DNA of 39,095 nucleotides from an uncultured Clostridia bacterium (GCA_944388495.1 CALXIZ010000083.1:1-39095); one strand, 5' to 3'. Shown: positions 1 to 8,866, numbered from the stretch's first letter. Numbers and translations are program-made. The notes: generated by a model from the sequence alone, not told the origin.

Positions 1-266
1 CAATCAGACTTTCAGACTGAAAAAACAGAAGAACAGATGACGAATAGAAATCAGGGAATAAAATCTCAAAGACAGTAAAATTTCAGGAAAAATCCGATCT
101 TTTCCGCGGCGCCGGTCAGGACATCCCCTGTGCCGCTGCCGGAAAGGATTTTTCCGGTGTATATCTGGTTTGACAGTGGTTTACACAGAACGGGACGGAA
201 AACATCCGCCCCGTCTGTTTTTTCTCAGTATTTTTTCAGAACGGCCGCTTTTTTCAGCGGTCTTTT
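1..266. other. Left-edge stretch without a confident gene
   Basis: No convincing gene is visible here. Plus frame 1 is open from the window edge to a TAA at 76-78 (25 codons). That could be the 3' end of a plus-strand gene lying to the left, but so short an open frame is also expected by chance. A perfect 7-bp stem (139-145 with 151-157, 5-nt loop) and a stronger hairpin at 190-214 lie downstream. In Bacillus the yabO gene is followed by yabP and yabQ; neither is visible after rqcP here. Confidence 0.4.
190..224 (+). terminator. Probable Rho-independent terminator, plus strand
   Basis: A 10-bp stem with one mismatch (190-199 with 205-214, 5-nt loop) is followed on the plus strand by a T-rich run at 218-223. 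It would end a plus-strand transcript entering from left of the window. On the minus strand, where rqcP is transcribed, no T-run follows the stem. Confidence 0.5.
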
Positions 267-515
267 TCAGCTGATCACTTCATACATGGAAGCCGCCAGT
301 TCTTTATTCGTATGATCCGACAGCATCAGAACCCGTACTTTCAGCTCTCCGTTTCCGAACTGCAGTAGAATGATATCTCCCTCTTTCACATCGCTGCCCG
401 GCTTTGCCGGTCTGTCGTTGATCCAGACTCTTTCCTGCTCGCACGCTTCCTTTGCCAGCGTCCGCCTCTTGATCAGGCGGGAATTCTTCAGAAATTTATC
501 GATTCTCATGCCCAT
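267..515 (-). CDS. rqcP: RqcP/YabO-type S4-domain RNA-binding protein
   Basis: This 82-residue protein is essentially one S4 RNA-binding domain: it starts MGMRIDKFLKNSRLIKRR and carries a short basic helix pair followed by WINDRPAKPGSDVKEGD. RqcP (YabO) binds the 50S subunit and helps RqcH add alanine tails during ribosome quality control. An in-frame ATG 11 codons upstream (548) exists, but the ATG at 513-515 follows a good AGGAG at 524-528, so I use that. In Bacillus yabO sits downstream of spoVT, spoVB-like yabM and yabN. Here hup, the spoVB-like gene and spoVT are all close by, which supports the call. A terminator lies between hup and rqcP, so rqcP may be reached by read-through or by its own weak promoter. 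Confidence 0.85.
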   Translation of the reverse strand: MGMRIDKFLKNSRLIKRRTLAKEACEQERVWINDRPAKPGSDVKEGDIILLQFGNGELKVRVLMLSDHTNKELAASMYEVIS

Positions 516-548
516 TGCGACATTTCTCCTTTCCGTTTTTTTACACAC

Positions 549-577
549 AAAAAGCGGCTCGAAAAAGCCGCTTTTTT
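549..577. terminator. Bidirectional-looking terminator between hup and rqcP
   Basis: A perfect 11-bp stem (549-559 with 566-576, 6-nt loop) consists of a GCGGCT core flanked by an A-tract on one side and a T-tract on the other, so it reads as a terminator in both directions. On the minus strand it would end the hup transcript about 75 nt past the stop codon, just upstream of the rqcP ribosome site. Confidence 0.75.
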
Positions 578-648
578 CTGTATCTTATCTGCTCTGCAGA
601 AAGCTGTCTGTCAGACCGGACGCCCCGTAACCGACCGGTCCGGCATGA

Positions 649-927
649 CTATCTGTTCACAGAATCCTTCAGTGCCTTTCCGGCCTTGAATACCGGAGCC
701 TTGGAAGCTGCAATCTCAATCGTCTCGCCCGGCTTTCTCGGATTTCTTCCCTGACGTGCCTTGCGTTCTCTTGTCTCAAAAGTTCCAAAGCCGATTAACT
801 GCACTTTATCTCCTGCCACGAGAGCTTCCTCAACACATGCGACGAACGCGTTGACGGCTGCCTCGGAATCTTTCTTTGTAAAGCCAGTCTTTTCCGATAC
901 ACTGGCGATTAATTCTGCTTTATTCAC
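649..927 (-). CDS. hup: HU-family DNA-binding protein
   Basis: The protein is 92 residues, the standard HU length. It begins [19 protein letters not shown] and has the typical beta-arm segment [13 protein letters not shown] followed by a C-terminal [11 protein letters not shown] helix. HU is the abundant nucleoid protein that bends and compacts DNA. The start is a GTG at 925-927 with a perfect AGGAGG at 935-940 and a 7-nt spacer; an upstream in-frame ATG at 988-990 lacks this support and would add a non-HU leader. It has its own likely promoter (1025-1053) and terminator (549-577), so it is probably monocistronic. In many Firmicutes hup sits next to the yabO homologue, as here. Confidence 0.93.
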   Translation of the reverse strand: MNKAELIASVSEKTGFTKKDSEAAVNAFVACVEEALVAGDKVQLIGFGTFETRERKARQGRNPRKPGETIEIAASKAPVFKAGKALKDSVNR

Positions 928-1024
928 GAAATAACCTCCTTGATAAACCTTTTCTTCCTGAAGCCCTGCGGACAACAGGCGGTAAAGCATTCAGATATAC
1001 AGATGTCCTGCATATTGTATAGAT

Positions 1025-1053
1025 ATTTTTACACGTAACATTGTGTTTGTCAA
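1025..1053 (-). promoter_or_regulatory. Candidate sigma-A promoter of hup
   Basis: On the minus strand there is a perfect TTGACA (1048-1053), a 17-nt spacer ending in TGT, and AAAAAT (1025-1030). This is a consensus -35 with an extended but poor -10. Transcription would start near 1018, giving a leader of about 90 nt before the GTG. Confidence 0.5.
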
Positions 1054-1058
1054 TGTCT

Positions 1059-2657
1059 TCATCTTTTTAACCGCAAAATTTCCACGATCTTCGAGCCTTT
1101 CGGCAGTCTTTCGATTTCTTCCGCCGTAATTCCCTTCAGCTTCAGAATCAGTGCCGCATATATGAATACGCCGCACAGAATGGAAACCAACGTCGAAATC
1201 GTATTGCCCGCCGCCAAAGACATGAGATGATACACTCCCCACACGACAATTCCCATGGCCACGGCCGATACGACCGGTTTTCCGTAAGTCATGGCAAACG
1301 CCGCTCTGCAGCCTGTATACTTTCTCACCGCAATGAGGTTAAGAATCGTCGCTGTCAGATAAGCCGCAGCCGTACCTGCCGCAGCACCTTTTACATTGAC
1401 TGACGGTATTCCCGTCAGCGCATAAGTCACACCGACTTTTACGACAGCTCCCAGCGCCAGATTGACTACCGGAATGACCTGTTTTCCGATTCCCTGCAGA
1501 ATGCCGGTCAGCGTCTGAACGAGGGAAAGGAAAATCGATCCGAGCGCCAGAATCATGAGACTTTCGGCCGCATTGACCGCACTTTCCTGCTGCGCCGGAT
1601 ACAGCAGCAGCATGATCGGCTGTGCCAGGACCATCAGGCCGACGGCACACGGCATGCCCACCAGCATGGCGGTGCGTATTCCGAATGTCGCGTTATACTG
1701 CAGAAATTCCGTATCCTTCGAACGGTGAGCCGCCGCTACGGCCGGAACGAGACTCATGGCGATAGACTGTGTCAGCACCTGAGGCAGATTGATCAGCGGC
1801 GTCGCAAAGCCTGACAGCTGACCGTACAGACTGTTGGCTTCGGCGCCGGTATATCCGGTCTCCACCAGACGGCGCACCACGATAAGAAGGTCGATATTGC
1901 TCATGATCGGCATGATGGCCGCTCCGATCGTCACCGGTACTGCGATGATGATAATACGTGACAGAATCCTGCCCGCCGGTTCTTTTTCATCGGAGACAGA
2001 ATTTCTGCAGTTCTCCAGGATACCTCTTCTCCTCTTCAGAAACAGAATAAAAATCCCGATCAGACCGCATACCGCTCCGATCGCCGCTCCGGAAGAAGCG
2101 CCCGCCGCAGCGAATTTCAGACCATACGGCAGGAGCAGCAAAGCGAGAGACAGGCCGCATACCACGCGGAACAGCTGCTCGATGACCTGTGAGGAAGCTG
2201 TCGGCGTCATATCCTGAAGTCCCTGGAAATATCCCCGGAATGCCGCCATCATCGGAACAAAGAGAAGAGCCGGAGCGATCGCCCGCATGGAATAGACGGC
2301 TTCCGTCTCTCCTTTCATAATCTGTACGATATAGGGAGCCCCGAAAAACAGCAGCATGCTTGTGACGATTCCCAGCCCGAGCAGCAGCTGAAAGGACAGC
2401 CGGAATACGCGGTACGCCTCCGAATGATTCCCGATGGCTGTCCGCTCCGAAACCAGTCTGGCGATCGCCGTCGGAATACCCGATGTGGAGAGCGTCAGAA
2501 GCAGGACATAAATAGGATAGGCAGTCTGGTAATATCCCATACCTGTATCGCCTATGATATTGGCCAGAGGAATACGGAAAAAAGCGCCGAAAACCTTGAC
2601 GATGAGCCCTGCAATTCCGAGAATGACCGCTCCCTTGAAAAACGATTTTTTTGTCAT
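1059..2657 (-). CDS. SpoVB-like polysaccharide/lipid flippase (MOP superfamily)
   Basis: This 532-residue polytopic membrane protein belongs to the MOP superfamily, close to SpoVB/YabM. It starts TKKSFFKGAVILGIAGLIVKVFGAFFRIPLANIIGDTGMGYYQTAYPIY, the characteristic first helix of SpoVB-type proteins, and has about 14 hydrophobic segments. SpoVB and its relatives translocate lipid-linked cell-wall or cortex precursors during sporulation or growth. Its place beside spoVT and rqcP matches yabM of Bacillus. Only a weak purine-rich site precedes the ATG. It lies 113 nt downstream of mtaD, with an inverted repeat between them. Which of the several SpoVB paralogues it is cannot be told from sequence alone. 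Confidence 0.85.
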   Translation of the reverse strand: MTKKSFFKGAVILGIAGLIVKVFGAFFRIPLANIIGDTGMGYYQTAYPIYVLLLTLSTSGIPTAIARLVSERTAIGNHSEAYRVFRLSFQLLLGLGIVTSMLLFFGAPYIVQIMKGETEAVYSMRAIAPALLFVPMMAAFRGYFQGLQDMTPTASSQVIEQLFRVVCGLSLALLLLPYGLKFAAAGASSGAAIGAVCGLIGIFILFLKRRRGILENCRNSVSDEKEPAGRILSRIIIIAVPVTIGAAIMPIMSNIDLLIVVRRLVETGYTGAEANSLYGQLSGFATPLINLPQVLTQSIAMSLVPAVAAAHRSKDTEFLQYNATFGIRTAMLVGMPCAVGLMVLAQPIMLLLYPAQQESAVNAAESLMILALGSIFLSLVQTLTGILQGIGKQVIPVVNLALGAVVKVGVTYALTGIPSVNVKGAAAGTAAAYLTATILNLIAVRKYTGCRAAFAMTYGKPVVSAVAMGIVVWGVYHLMSLAAGNTISTLVSILCGVFIYAALILKLKGITAEEIERLPKGSKIVEILRLKR

Positions 2658-2689
2658 TTTCTTTTCCGCTTTCTTTTTCTTCTTTTTTT

Positions 2690-2731
2690 CCGGAAAACCG
2701 GCAGCAGAAAATCCGTTTCCGGTTTTTCCGG
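2690..2731. repeat. Inverted repeat between mtaD and the flippase gene
   Basis: A 12-nt arm (2690-2701) and a 13-nt arm (2719-2731) form a CCGG-rich stem with a one-base bulge and a 17-nt loop. No T-run follows on the minus strand (an A-rich stretch follows instead), so it is not a standard terminator. It may be an RNA-processing or regulatory hairpin within the mtaD-flippase transcript. Confidence 0.5.
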
Positions 2732-2770
2732 ATCTCAGAACAGAATCATATGATCCCGTGCCGCATCGTC

Positions 2771-4057
2771 TTACAGCGCGGCAAGAATTTTCGCACAGGC
2801 GTTTTCCGTCTCCGCCATCGTCTTTTCAATATCGATCGTCAGGAATTCACCGTCGCGGTAGAGCACTCTGCCGTCCGCCATCGTCAGCACTACATCACTG
2901 CCTGACGCAGAATAGACGATGTTATTGACCAGATCATGAACCGGCCTCATATGCGGACGGCTGATATCGAGCACTGTCAGATCCGCTTTTTTTCCGACAG
3001 CGAGAATACCACAGTCTTCTCTTCCCTGAGAGAGCGCGCCTGCGCGCGAAGCCGCATAAAGTGTCTGTGCCGGCGTGATTACAGTCGGATCACTCTGTCT
3101 TTCTTTATTGAGAAGAGCAAAAAATTTCATCTCTTCGATAAAGTTCAGACTGTTGTTGCTGGCGACACTGTCTGTTCCCACAGCGACGCGCACGCCTCCG
3201 GCGAGAAGAGCCGGTACATTACAGATTCCGCTGGCCAGCTTGAGATTGCTGACAGGACAGGAGGCCACTGTCACGCCTTTCTCACGGAAAATCTCCACGT
3301 CCTCTTCCTCGACCCACACACAGTGTGCCGCCGTAGCCGGTACATCAAAGGCTCCCACATCGCAAAGCAGACGTGCCGGCGTCTTTGCGTACTTCTTTTT
3401 GCAGTTTTCATGTTCGTCCTTCGTCTCTGATACGTGAACGTGCATATTGACTCCGTATTTTTTTGCGAGATCCGCGACGTCCTGCATGCTCTGAAGTGTA
3501 TTAGTATACTCCGCATGGATGCTGGCATCGATGCGAATTCTTCCGTCTGCCGCTTTGTGGCAGTTTCTGATCAGAGCCTCCGCTTCTCTGTAGCTGTCGC
3601 TGTTCTTTACACTGCCCTCCGTAAAAGAAGTGATGCTTCTGGAGATATTCGCCTTGGCGCCGCTCTCCTCCACCGCGCGCACCATCGCATCGCAGAAATA
3701 ATACATATCGCTCGACGATACGATTCCGAACTGAAGCGACTCGGCCATCGCCAGAAGCGTGGCATAATAGACGGCGTCATCGTACAGCCTGTCCTCAAAG
3801 GGAAAAATCCGGGTGTTCAGCCAGTCCTGCAGAGAGAGATTTTCTCCGTAGCCTCTCATGAGTCCCATGGGACTGTGAGCATGCGCATTATAAAACGCCG
3901 GCATGAGAAGTTTTCCGCTGCCGTCATAAATTTCCCCGAAGTTTTTTTCCGGCATTTCTTTTCCGATATAGGAAATTATTTTCTTCTCTACGCCGACGTT
4001 GACGTCTCTTTCGATTTCAAAATTTTCGTTCAGAATTGAAATATTTTTAAATAACAT
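2771..4057 (-). CDS. mtaD: 5-methylthioadenosine/S-adenosylhomocysteine deaminase (amidohydrolase)
   Basis: The 428-residue protein belongs to the TrzN/MtaD branch of the amidohydrolase superfamily. Visible metal-site elements are NAHAHSPMGLMRGY (the HxH pair, residues 59 and 61), HVHVSET, AAHCVW and VGTDSVASNNSLN with the catalytic aspartate. Such enzymes hydrolytically deaminate methylthioadenosine or S-adenosylhomocysteine, and sometimes adenosine, in methyl-group and purine salvage in the cytoplasm. The ATG at 4055-4057 is preferred over one seven codons upstream because it has AGGAG with a 9-nt spacing. It is divergent from spoVT. Other deaminases of the same family are possible; the MLFKN/MRGY signature favours MtaD. 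Confidence 0.87.
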   Translation of the reverse strand: MLFKNISILNENFEIERDVNVGVEKKIISYIGKEMPEKNFGEIYDGSGKLLMPAFYNAHAHSPMGLMRGYGENLSLQDWLNTRIFPFEDRLYDDAVYYATLLAMAESLQFGIVSSSDMYYFCDAMVRAVEESGAKANISRSITSFTEGSVKNSDSYREAEALIRNCHKAADGRIRIDASIHAEYTNTLQSMQDVADLAKKYGVNMHVHVSETKDEHENCKKKYAKTPARLLCDVGAFDVPATAAHCVWVEEEDVEIFREKGVTVASCPVSNLKLASGICNVPALLAGGVRVAVGTDSVASNNSLNFIEEMKFFALLNKERQSDPTVITPAQTLYAASRAGALSQGREDCGILAVGKKADLTVLDISRPHMRPVHDLVNNIVYSASGSDVVLTMADGRVLYRDGEFLTIDIEKTMAETENACAKILAAL

Positions 4058-4079
4058 ATCACCTGCTCCTTTTCGCATA

Positions 4080-4107
4080 ATTTTACCACACGAAGATCAA
4101 ATTGCAA
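4080..4107 (-). promoter_or_regulatory. Candidate sigma-A promoter of mtaD
   Basis: The minus strand carries TTGCAA (4102-4107), a 16-nt spacer and TAAAAT (4080-4085). The start point would be near 4073, leaving a short leader of about 16 nt that just contains the ribosome site. Confidence 0.55.
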
Positions 4108-4221
4108 GAAAATAGATTTTTACACAGCCCGGTGTATATTTTTCCTCAAACGGCAGACAATATCAGAACATACAGAATAATATCAACGTCAGCAGCAGCC
4201 GCTGCCAGGAGGAAACAGACT

Positions 4222-4773
4222 ATGAAAGCAACCGGAATTGTCAGGAGAATCGATGACCTCGGACGCGTCGTCATCCCGAAGGAAATCCGCCGTACGCTCC
4301 GTCTCAGAGACGGAGATCCCATGGAAATATACACAGATCGCGGGGGAACCGTAATCCTGAAAAAATATTCTCCCATCGGAGACATGACGGAATTCGCTGC
4401 GGAATTCGCCGAATCCGCGCGCAGTGTGCTCGGAAGTACGGCGCTCGTCACGGATACCGATCAGATCATCGCCGTATCGGGCAATTCCCCCTTCCGAGAT
4501 CTGAAAGACAGAAAGATCAGCCGTGAACTCTCGGGGCTCCTCGACAAGAAAAACAGCGTTCTCATCAGAGACGGCCGGCAGACGTACCATATTGCGGAGG
4601 ACGACCGCTGCAGCGAAAGCTGCCGTTCACAGATCGTCGTTCCGATCATATCACAGGGCGACATGATCGGTTCCGTCATTCTTCTGTCCACGGAAAATAC
4701 GCTCGGCGATACCGAGCTGAAAGCCGCAGAGGTGGGAGCCGCCTTTCTCGCCAGACAGATGGAACTGAACTGA
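4222..4773 (+). CDS. spoVT: Stage V sporulation regulator SpoVT (AbrB family)
   Basis: The protein has 183 residues, close to the usual 178. Residues 1-50 are the swapped-hairpin AbrB domain (MKATGIVRRIDDLGRVVIPK, then LRLRDGDPMEIY). The rest (about 55-180) is the GAF-like effector domain typical of SpoVT. SpoVT is the forespore transcription factor acting with sigma-G to tune late spore genes. The ATG at 4222 has a perfect AGGAGG at 4207-4212; the open frame continues 40 codons upstream but without SpoVT-like sequence. It is followed directly by a terminator, so it is a single-gene unit. I could not assign a convincing sigma-G promoter upstream. Confidence 0.92.
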   Translation: MKATGIVRRIDDLGRVVIPKEIRRTLRLRDGDPMEIYTDRGGTVILKKYSPIGDMTEFAAEFAESARSVLGSTALVTDTDQIIAVSGNSPFRDLKDRKISRELSGLLDKKNSVLIRDGRQTYHIAEDDRCSESCRSQIVVPIISQGDMIGSVILLSTENTLGDTELKAAEVGAAFLARQMELN

Positions 4774-4776
4774 TAC

Positions 4777-4809
4777 AAAAACCGCGCCGGAACAGAGCGC
4801 GGTTTTTTT
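4777..4809. terminator. Bidirectional terminator between spoVT and trkH
   Basis: A stem of CCGCGC (4782-4787) with GCGCGG (4797-4802) is extended by A5 on the left and T7 on the right, giving a terminator in both directions. It separates two convergent genes, and its right end touches the trkH stop codon. Confidence 0.85.
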
Positions 4810-6251
4810 CAGTATTTTTTCCAGGTTGCCGGCATCAGAAGCAGGAGGACAGGAAAAATTTCGAGTCTTCCGGCCAGCATATTAAAACAGAGAACATATT
4901 TCGAGAACGGAGAGAAGAATGAAACATCCCCCGTCGTGCCCACGCTGCCGAATCCGATTCCCACATTGCTCAGCGCCGCGATGGCTGCCGAAATGGCCGT
5001 CGACAGGCTGTCGCTGTCCAGCGACAGCAGGACAGCCGATACGATCAGAACCATCATATAAATTGTAACGAAGGCGTGAACATCGGATATCGTCTCTTTG
5101 CTGATATTTTTTCCGTCCATTTTGATGCTTTTGACGCTTCTCGGGCTGGACAGACGTCTCAGATTTGCAAAAGCTGTCTTCGCGAGTATGACGATTCGGG
5201 ATATTTTCAGGCTCCCGCAGGTGGAACCCGCGCAGGATCCCACGATGGCCAGAAGCAGCAGCATGATCTTCGGATACAGAGGCCATATCGTATAGTCTGT
5301 GACAGAGAACCCCGTGGACGTCATAAACGCTGCCGTCATGAAGGCCGAATAGATGATGCTTTCCTCCGCAGAACCGTAGATATGATATACCGACAGAGCG
5401 ATCGTCGCCGCCGCCAGGAAAAACAGCAGAAAATAAATGCGGACCTCAGTCTTGCGGAAGACCTCCTTCGGTTTTCTCATCAGCAGCAGAAAATAGACAT
5501 TGAAGTTGAGTCCGAAAAGAACCATGAAAACGGTGATCACCGCATAGATATAGCTGCTTCCGTAAACCGCCACGCCTTCGGTGTGGGTGCTGAAGCCTCC
5601 GGTGCCAGCTGTGGACATCGCATACAGAAGGCTGTCAAATACCGACATCCCTCCCAGTTTCAGCAGAACCGCCTCGATCAGTGTCAGCGAAATATAGATG
5701 AGATAGAGAACGGAAGCGGAAGACTGCATCCGCGGCATGATTTTCGATACAGAAGGCCCGGAGCTTTCCGCCCGCAGCAGGTGTATGGTATTTCCCGCTC
5801 TCAGCGGCAGCACCGCCAGCATGAAGACGAGTATTCCCATCCCTCCGAGCCAGTGAGACAGACTCCTCCAGATCAGAATACAGCGGCTCAGTTTCTCTAC
5901 GTTTGAAACGACAGTAACGCCGGTGGTCGTAAAACCGGAGACGCTTTCAAACAGAGCATTCGTAAAAGACGGAATTTCTCCGGACAGATAAAAGGGAAAC
6001 GCGCCCGCCAGACTGATGAGAATCCAGGAAAGTCCTACGATAACGAATCCCTCTCTGGCTCTCAGCCTGTCCGGATTGGCGTTGAGACGCACCAGAAGCA
6101 TTCCGGCCGCAAAGGTAAACGCCGCTGTCACCGCAAAGGAAAATCCCGTCTTTTCTCTGTAAACAGCCGCCGTCAGAAGAGGAAGCAGCATAAACAGGCT
6201 TTCGATCATCAGTATATTTCCGAGATTGTGAAAAACTGTGCGATAATTCAT
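4809..6251 (-). CDS. trkH: TrkH/KtrB-family potassium transporter, membrane subunit
   Basis: This 480-residue polytopic protein has the four pore loops of the SKT family. The filter segments are SGFTTTGVTV, STAGTGGFSTHT, MTSTGFSVTD and LSNVGIGFGSVG, each with the conserved glycine. It is the ion-conducting subunit in the cytoplasmic membrane that pairs with the TrkA ring encoded just upstream. The ATG at 6249-6251 follows a GAGGTGA site that contains the trkA stop codon, so the two are translationally coupled. It is the last gene of the telA-trkA-trkH operon and ends at a terminator shared with spoVT. Confidence 0.93.
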   Translation of the reverse strand: MNYRTVFHNLGNILMIESLFMLLPLLTAAVYREKTGFSFAVTAAFTFAAGMLLVRLNANPDRLRAREGFVIVGLSWILISLAGAFPFYLSGEIPSFTNALFESVSGFTTTGVTVVSNVEKLSRCILIWRSLSHWLGGMGILVFMLAVLPLRAGNTIHLLRAESSGPSVSKIMPRMQSSASVLYLIYISLTLIEAVLLKLGGMSVFDSLLYAMSTAGTGGFSTHTEGVAVYGSSYIYAVITVFMVLFGLNFNVYFLLLMRKPKEVFRKTEVRIYFLLFFLAAATIALSVYHIYGSAEESIIYSAFMTAAFMTSTGFSVTDYTIWPLYPKIMLLLLAIVGSCAGSTCGSLKISRIVILAKTAFANLRRLSSPRSVKSIKMDGKNISKETISDVHAFVTIYMMVLIVSAVLLSLDSDSLSTAISAAIAALSNVGIGFGSVGTTGDVSFFSPFSKYVLCFNMLAGRLEIFPVLLLLMPATWKKY

Positions 6252-6258
6252 TCCGTGA

Positions 6259-7614
6259 TCACCTCAATATATCCTCCAGTGCGTTCAGGCCCCTGTTCGT
6301 CGTAACGACGATAACAGTATCTCCGGATTCGATGGTATCGGATCCTCCCGGAATGATGATTTCACCGCCGCGGTTGATCGTTCCGATCAGCGTATTGCTC
6401 TGCAGAGACAGCTCCGCCAGAGGAATTCCGATCAGAGGAGAACTCGGTTTTACAGAAAACTCCAGTGCTTCCGCCTTGTTGTTCACAATCCTGCAGAGCG
6501 TCTCCACATTGGAGCCATAGGAGTTCTGCATCGCTCTCACATAACGGATGATATTTTCCGCCGCGATCAGCACGGGAAAAAAGACGCTTCCCACCTTCAG
6601 CTGAGATACCACATTGGTAAACGGAATCCTCGTGACTTTTGTCAGCAGTTTCGCATCCGATACACTCCCCGCGTAAAGACTCATCATGATATTTTCCTCG
6701 TCGAGACCTGTGAGCGCGGCAAAGGCATCCGCTCTTTCTATTCCGATTTCGATCAGAAGCTGCTGATCGGTACCGTCACCGAAAAGAACATCTGCTTTCG
6801 GCAGCAGATCCGCGAGCTGCCGGCACCGGTCCATATTATTTTCGACGATCCGGACCGCAACATCTGATGCGATCAGCTGTTTGGCCAGATAATAACCGAT
6901 TCTTCCGCCTCCGACGATAATGATGTCACGTACGGTATTTTTTCTCATCCCGATCTGAGAGAGAAACTTCGGAATCTGAGAGGCGTCGCCCACAATGCTG
7001 ATCTTGTCTCCCGCATGGATTTTAAAGTTTCCGGAAGGAATATAGACTTCTCCGTCATCGCGCTCCACCGCGCAGACCAGGATGCGCTTCCGGAACTTCG
7101 AGACGTCTCTGAGTTTCATGCCCGCCAGAGGAGAGCCCTCTTCGATTTCAAACTGAAGAATTTCGACTCTTCCCTTGGCGAAGGTGTCGACCGTGATCAT
7201 CGACGGAAATTTGAGAATTCTCGACATCTCCAGCGCGCAGGCGAGTTCCGGATTTATCGAAAGACTCAGGCCGAGATCGTCTTTTACCAGTGACATAACG
7301 TCGATATATTCGGGATTTCTCACCCGGGCGATCGTGTTGCGGGCGCCTACCCGCTTGGCAATCAGACAGGCAAGCAGATTCAGCTCGTCCTCCGCCGTGG
7401 CGGCGATCACGAGATCGGCATCGTCGACTCCTGCCTCCTCCAGCACGGGGACAGTCGCTCCGTTGCCGTGAATTCCCATGATATCCAGACGGTCGACTAC
7501 ATTCTGAACCCGGGATTCATTTTTATCGATGATCGTGATCTCGTGATTCTCCCTCGTCAGCTGTTCGGCGAGTGTCCTGCCCAGCTTGCCGCTCCCGATA
7601 ATAATAATTTTCAT
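6259..7614 (-). CDS. trkA: TrkA potassium uptake regulatory subunit (two RCK domains)
   Basis: The 451-residue cytoplasmic protein is a tandem repeat of RCK_N plus RCK_C. The first Rossmann motif is MKIIIIGSGKLGRTLAEQL with an acidic residue in TIIDKNE, and the second is DIIIVGGGRIGYYLAKQL with RIVENN, both suited to NAD(H) or other nucleotides. The ring gates the TrkH pore. Its ATG overlaps the telA stop by four bases, and its own stop lies in the trkH ribosome site. The double-length form is the classic TrkA rather than single-domain KtrA. Confidence 0.93.
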   Translation of the reverse strand: MKIIIIGSGKLGRTLAEQLTRENHEITIIDKNESRVQNVVDRLDIMGIHGNGATVPVLEEAGVDDADLVIAATAEDELNLLACLIAKRVGARNTIARVRNPEYIDVMSLVKDDLGLSLSINPELACALEMSRILKFPSMITVDTFAKGRVEILQFEIEEGSPLAGMKLRDVSKFRKRILVCAVERDDGEVYIPSGNFKIHAGDKISIVGDASQIPKFLSQIGMRKNTVRDIIIVGGGRIGYYLAKQLIASDVAVRIVENNMDRCRQLADLLPKADVLFGDGTDQQLLIEIGIERADAFAALTGLDEENIMMSLYAGSVSDAKLLTKVTRIPFTNVVSQLKVGSVFFPVLIAAENIIRYVRAMQNSYGSNVETLCRIVNNKAEALEFSVKPSSPLIGIPLAELSLQSNTLIGTINRGGEIIIPGGSDTIESGDTVIVVTTNRGLNALEDILR

Positions 7615-8807
7615 CTTCCCGGCCTCAGTTCCAGCAGTTTCTGTTTCAGTTCCTCCTCCAGTCTGACCAGCTCCGCTTCCGCGGCACGTCTTCTGTCCGC
7701 ACCCTCTGCCTGGATTTTCCGCACCTCGTCCAGCGTTTCGATCAGAGAGCGGTTTGTCTCCTGCAGCGTCTCGATATCCACGATGCCCCGCTCCGATTCT
7801 TTTGCCGTTCCGATCGTACTCATTTTCAGTTTTTCCGCGTTCCTGCGCAGAAGCTCATTCGTCGTATCGGTGACGGCACGCTGAGCGCGAATCGCCTGTT
7901 CGGAGTGGATCAGTCCCAGAGTGAGCACCATCTGACTCTTCCACAGAGGTATCGTATTCACAAGCGTCGTCTGAATACGCTCCGCCATCGTCACGTCATT
8001 ATTCTGAACCAGGCGTATCTGCGGCGCCATCTGCAGAGCTACCGCCCTCGTCAGTTCGAGGTCATGCAGTTTTTTTTCAAACCGGCTGCAGGCCTCAGCG
8101 AGATCATTTGCCTTCTGTGAGTCCTCCGGCAGTCCCGTGTTCTTCGCCTTCTCCACCAGGAGAGGAAGGTCTTCTCCCTGAACTTCCGCCAGTTTCTGCT
8201 TTCCTGCAGCGATATACATGGAAAGCTGACGGAAATTCGCCAGATTTACGCCGTACATCTGATCCAGCATGGCCGCATCCTTCGTCAGTGTGATCTGATG
8301 ACCCTCCAGTATTTCCGCGATCCTGTCCACATTCACTTCCGCTCTGTCATATCTGCTCCGCAGAACGGCAATTCGGTCTTTTCCCCGGCGGAACAGACCG
8401 AACAGGCCCTTTTTTTCTTCTTCGGCATCGAAGCCCTTCAGTTCCATGACGAGATCGCCGATCATATCGCCCACCTCGCCCAGATCTTTCGTTCTGACCT
8501 TAGACAGCGCCATTTCGGAAAAGGAAGCGATTTTCTGCTGTGCATCCGCCCCGTAATTCAGAATCTGTCCCGTATTTGTGATATCGATCTTTTTTTTGAA
8601 TTCATCGATCGCTTTCTGTTCCTCAGGAGAAAAGCGCACTTCCGGCGCCTCTTTTTTCTCTTCCGCTTCTTTCTTTTCCCCTTCGGCCGGGAGCTGCTCT
8701 TCAAACGGGTCCAGTGTGAGCGTCGGAACTGTCCCGCCCGCAGAATCCGCGCTGTACATATCCGCCCCGCTTTCCGTATTTTTTCTGATATCCGTCAGAT
8801 CGCTCAT
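7611..8807 (-). CDS. telA: TelA/KlaA-family toxic anion resistance protein
   Basis: The 398-residue, mostly helical, charged protein matches the TelA family through PSMITV-free core segments such as NTIPLWKSQMVLTLGLIHSEQAIRAQ and TNELLRRNAEKLKMSTIGTAKESERGIVDIETL, which are highly characteristic. The N-terminal 90 residues are acidic and low in complexity. Family members are linked to tellurite and other toxic-anion tolerance, and often to cell-envelope stress; the biochemical function is unknown. It is the first gene of the operon with trkA and trkH, starting at an ATG behind GGGAGG (8815-8820 region). Coupling with potassium uptake is unusual and may point to osmotic or envelope stress. Confidence 0.9.
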   Translation of the reverse strand: MSDLTDIRKNTESGADMYSADSAGGTVPTLTLDPFEEQLPAEGEKKEAEEKKEAPEVRFSPEEQKAIDEFKKKIDITNTGQILNYGADAQQKIASFSEMALSKVRTKDLGEVGDMIGDLVMELKGFDAEEEKKGLFGLFRRGKDRIAVLRSRYDRAEVNVDRIAEILEGHQITLTKDAAMLDQMYGVNLANFRQLSMYIAAGKQKLAEVQGEDLPLLVEKAKNTGLPEDSQKANDLAEACSRFEKKLHDLELTRAVALQMAPQIRLVQNNDVTMAERIQTTLVNTIPLWKSQMVLTLGLIHSEQAIRAQRAVTDTTNELLRRNAEKLKMSTIGTAKESERGIVDIETLQETNRSLIETLDEVRKIQAEGADRRRAAEAELVRLEEELKQKLLELRPGR

Positions 8808-8866
8808 GAAATTCCTCCCTGTAACTGTCTGTTCTCTTACAGTATTCTTTCATATTTTATTATTTT

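Noticed and set aside
991-1242. 83-codon minus-strand frame near hup
   Set aside because: It lies in another frame of the flippase gene end and the hup promoter, with no family similarity.
5076-5906. 276-codon plus-strand open frame
   Set aside because: It is antisense to trkH, with no ribosome site and no recognisable family.
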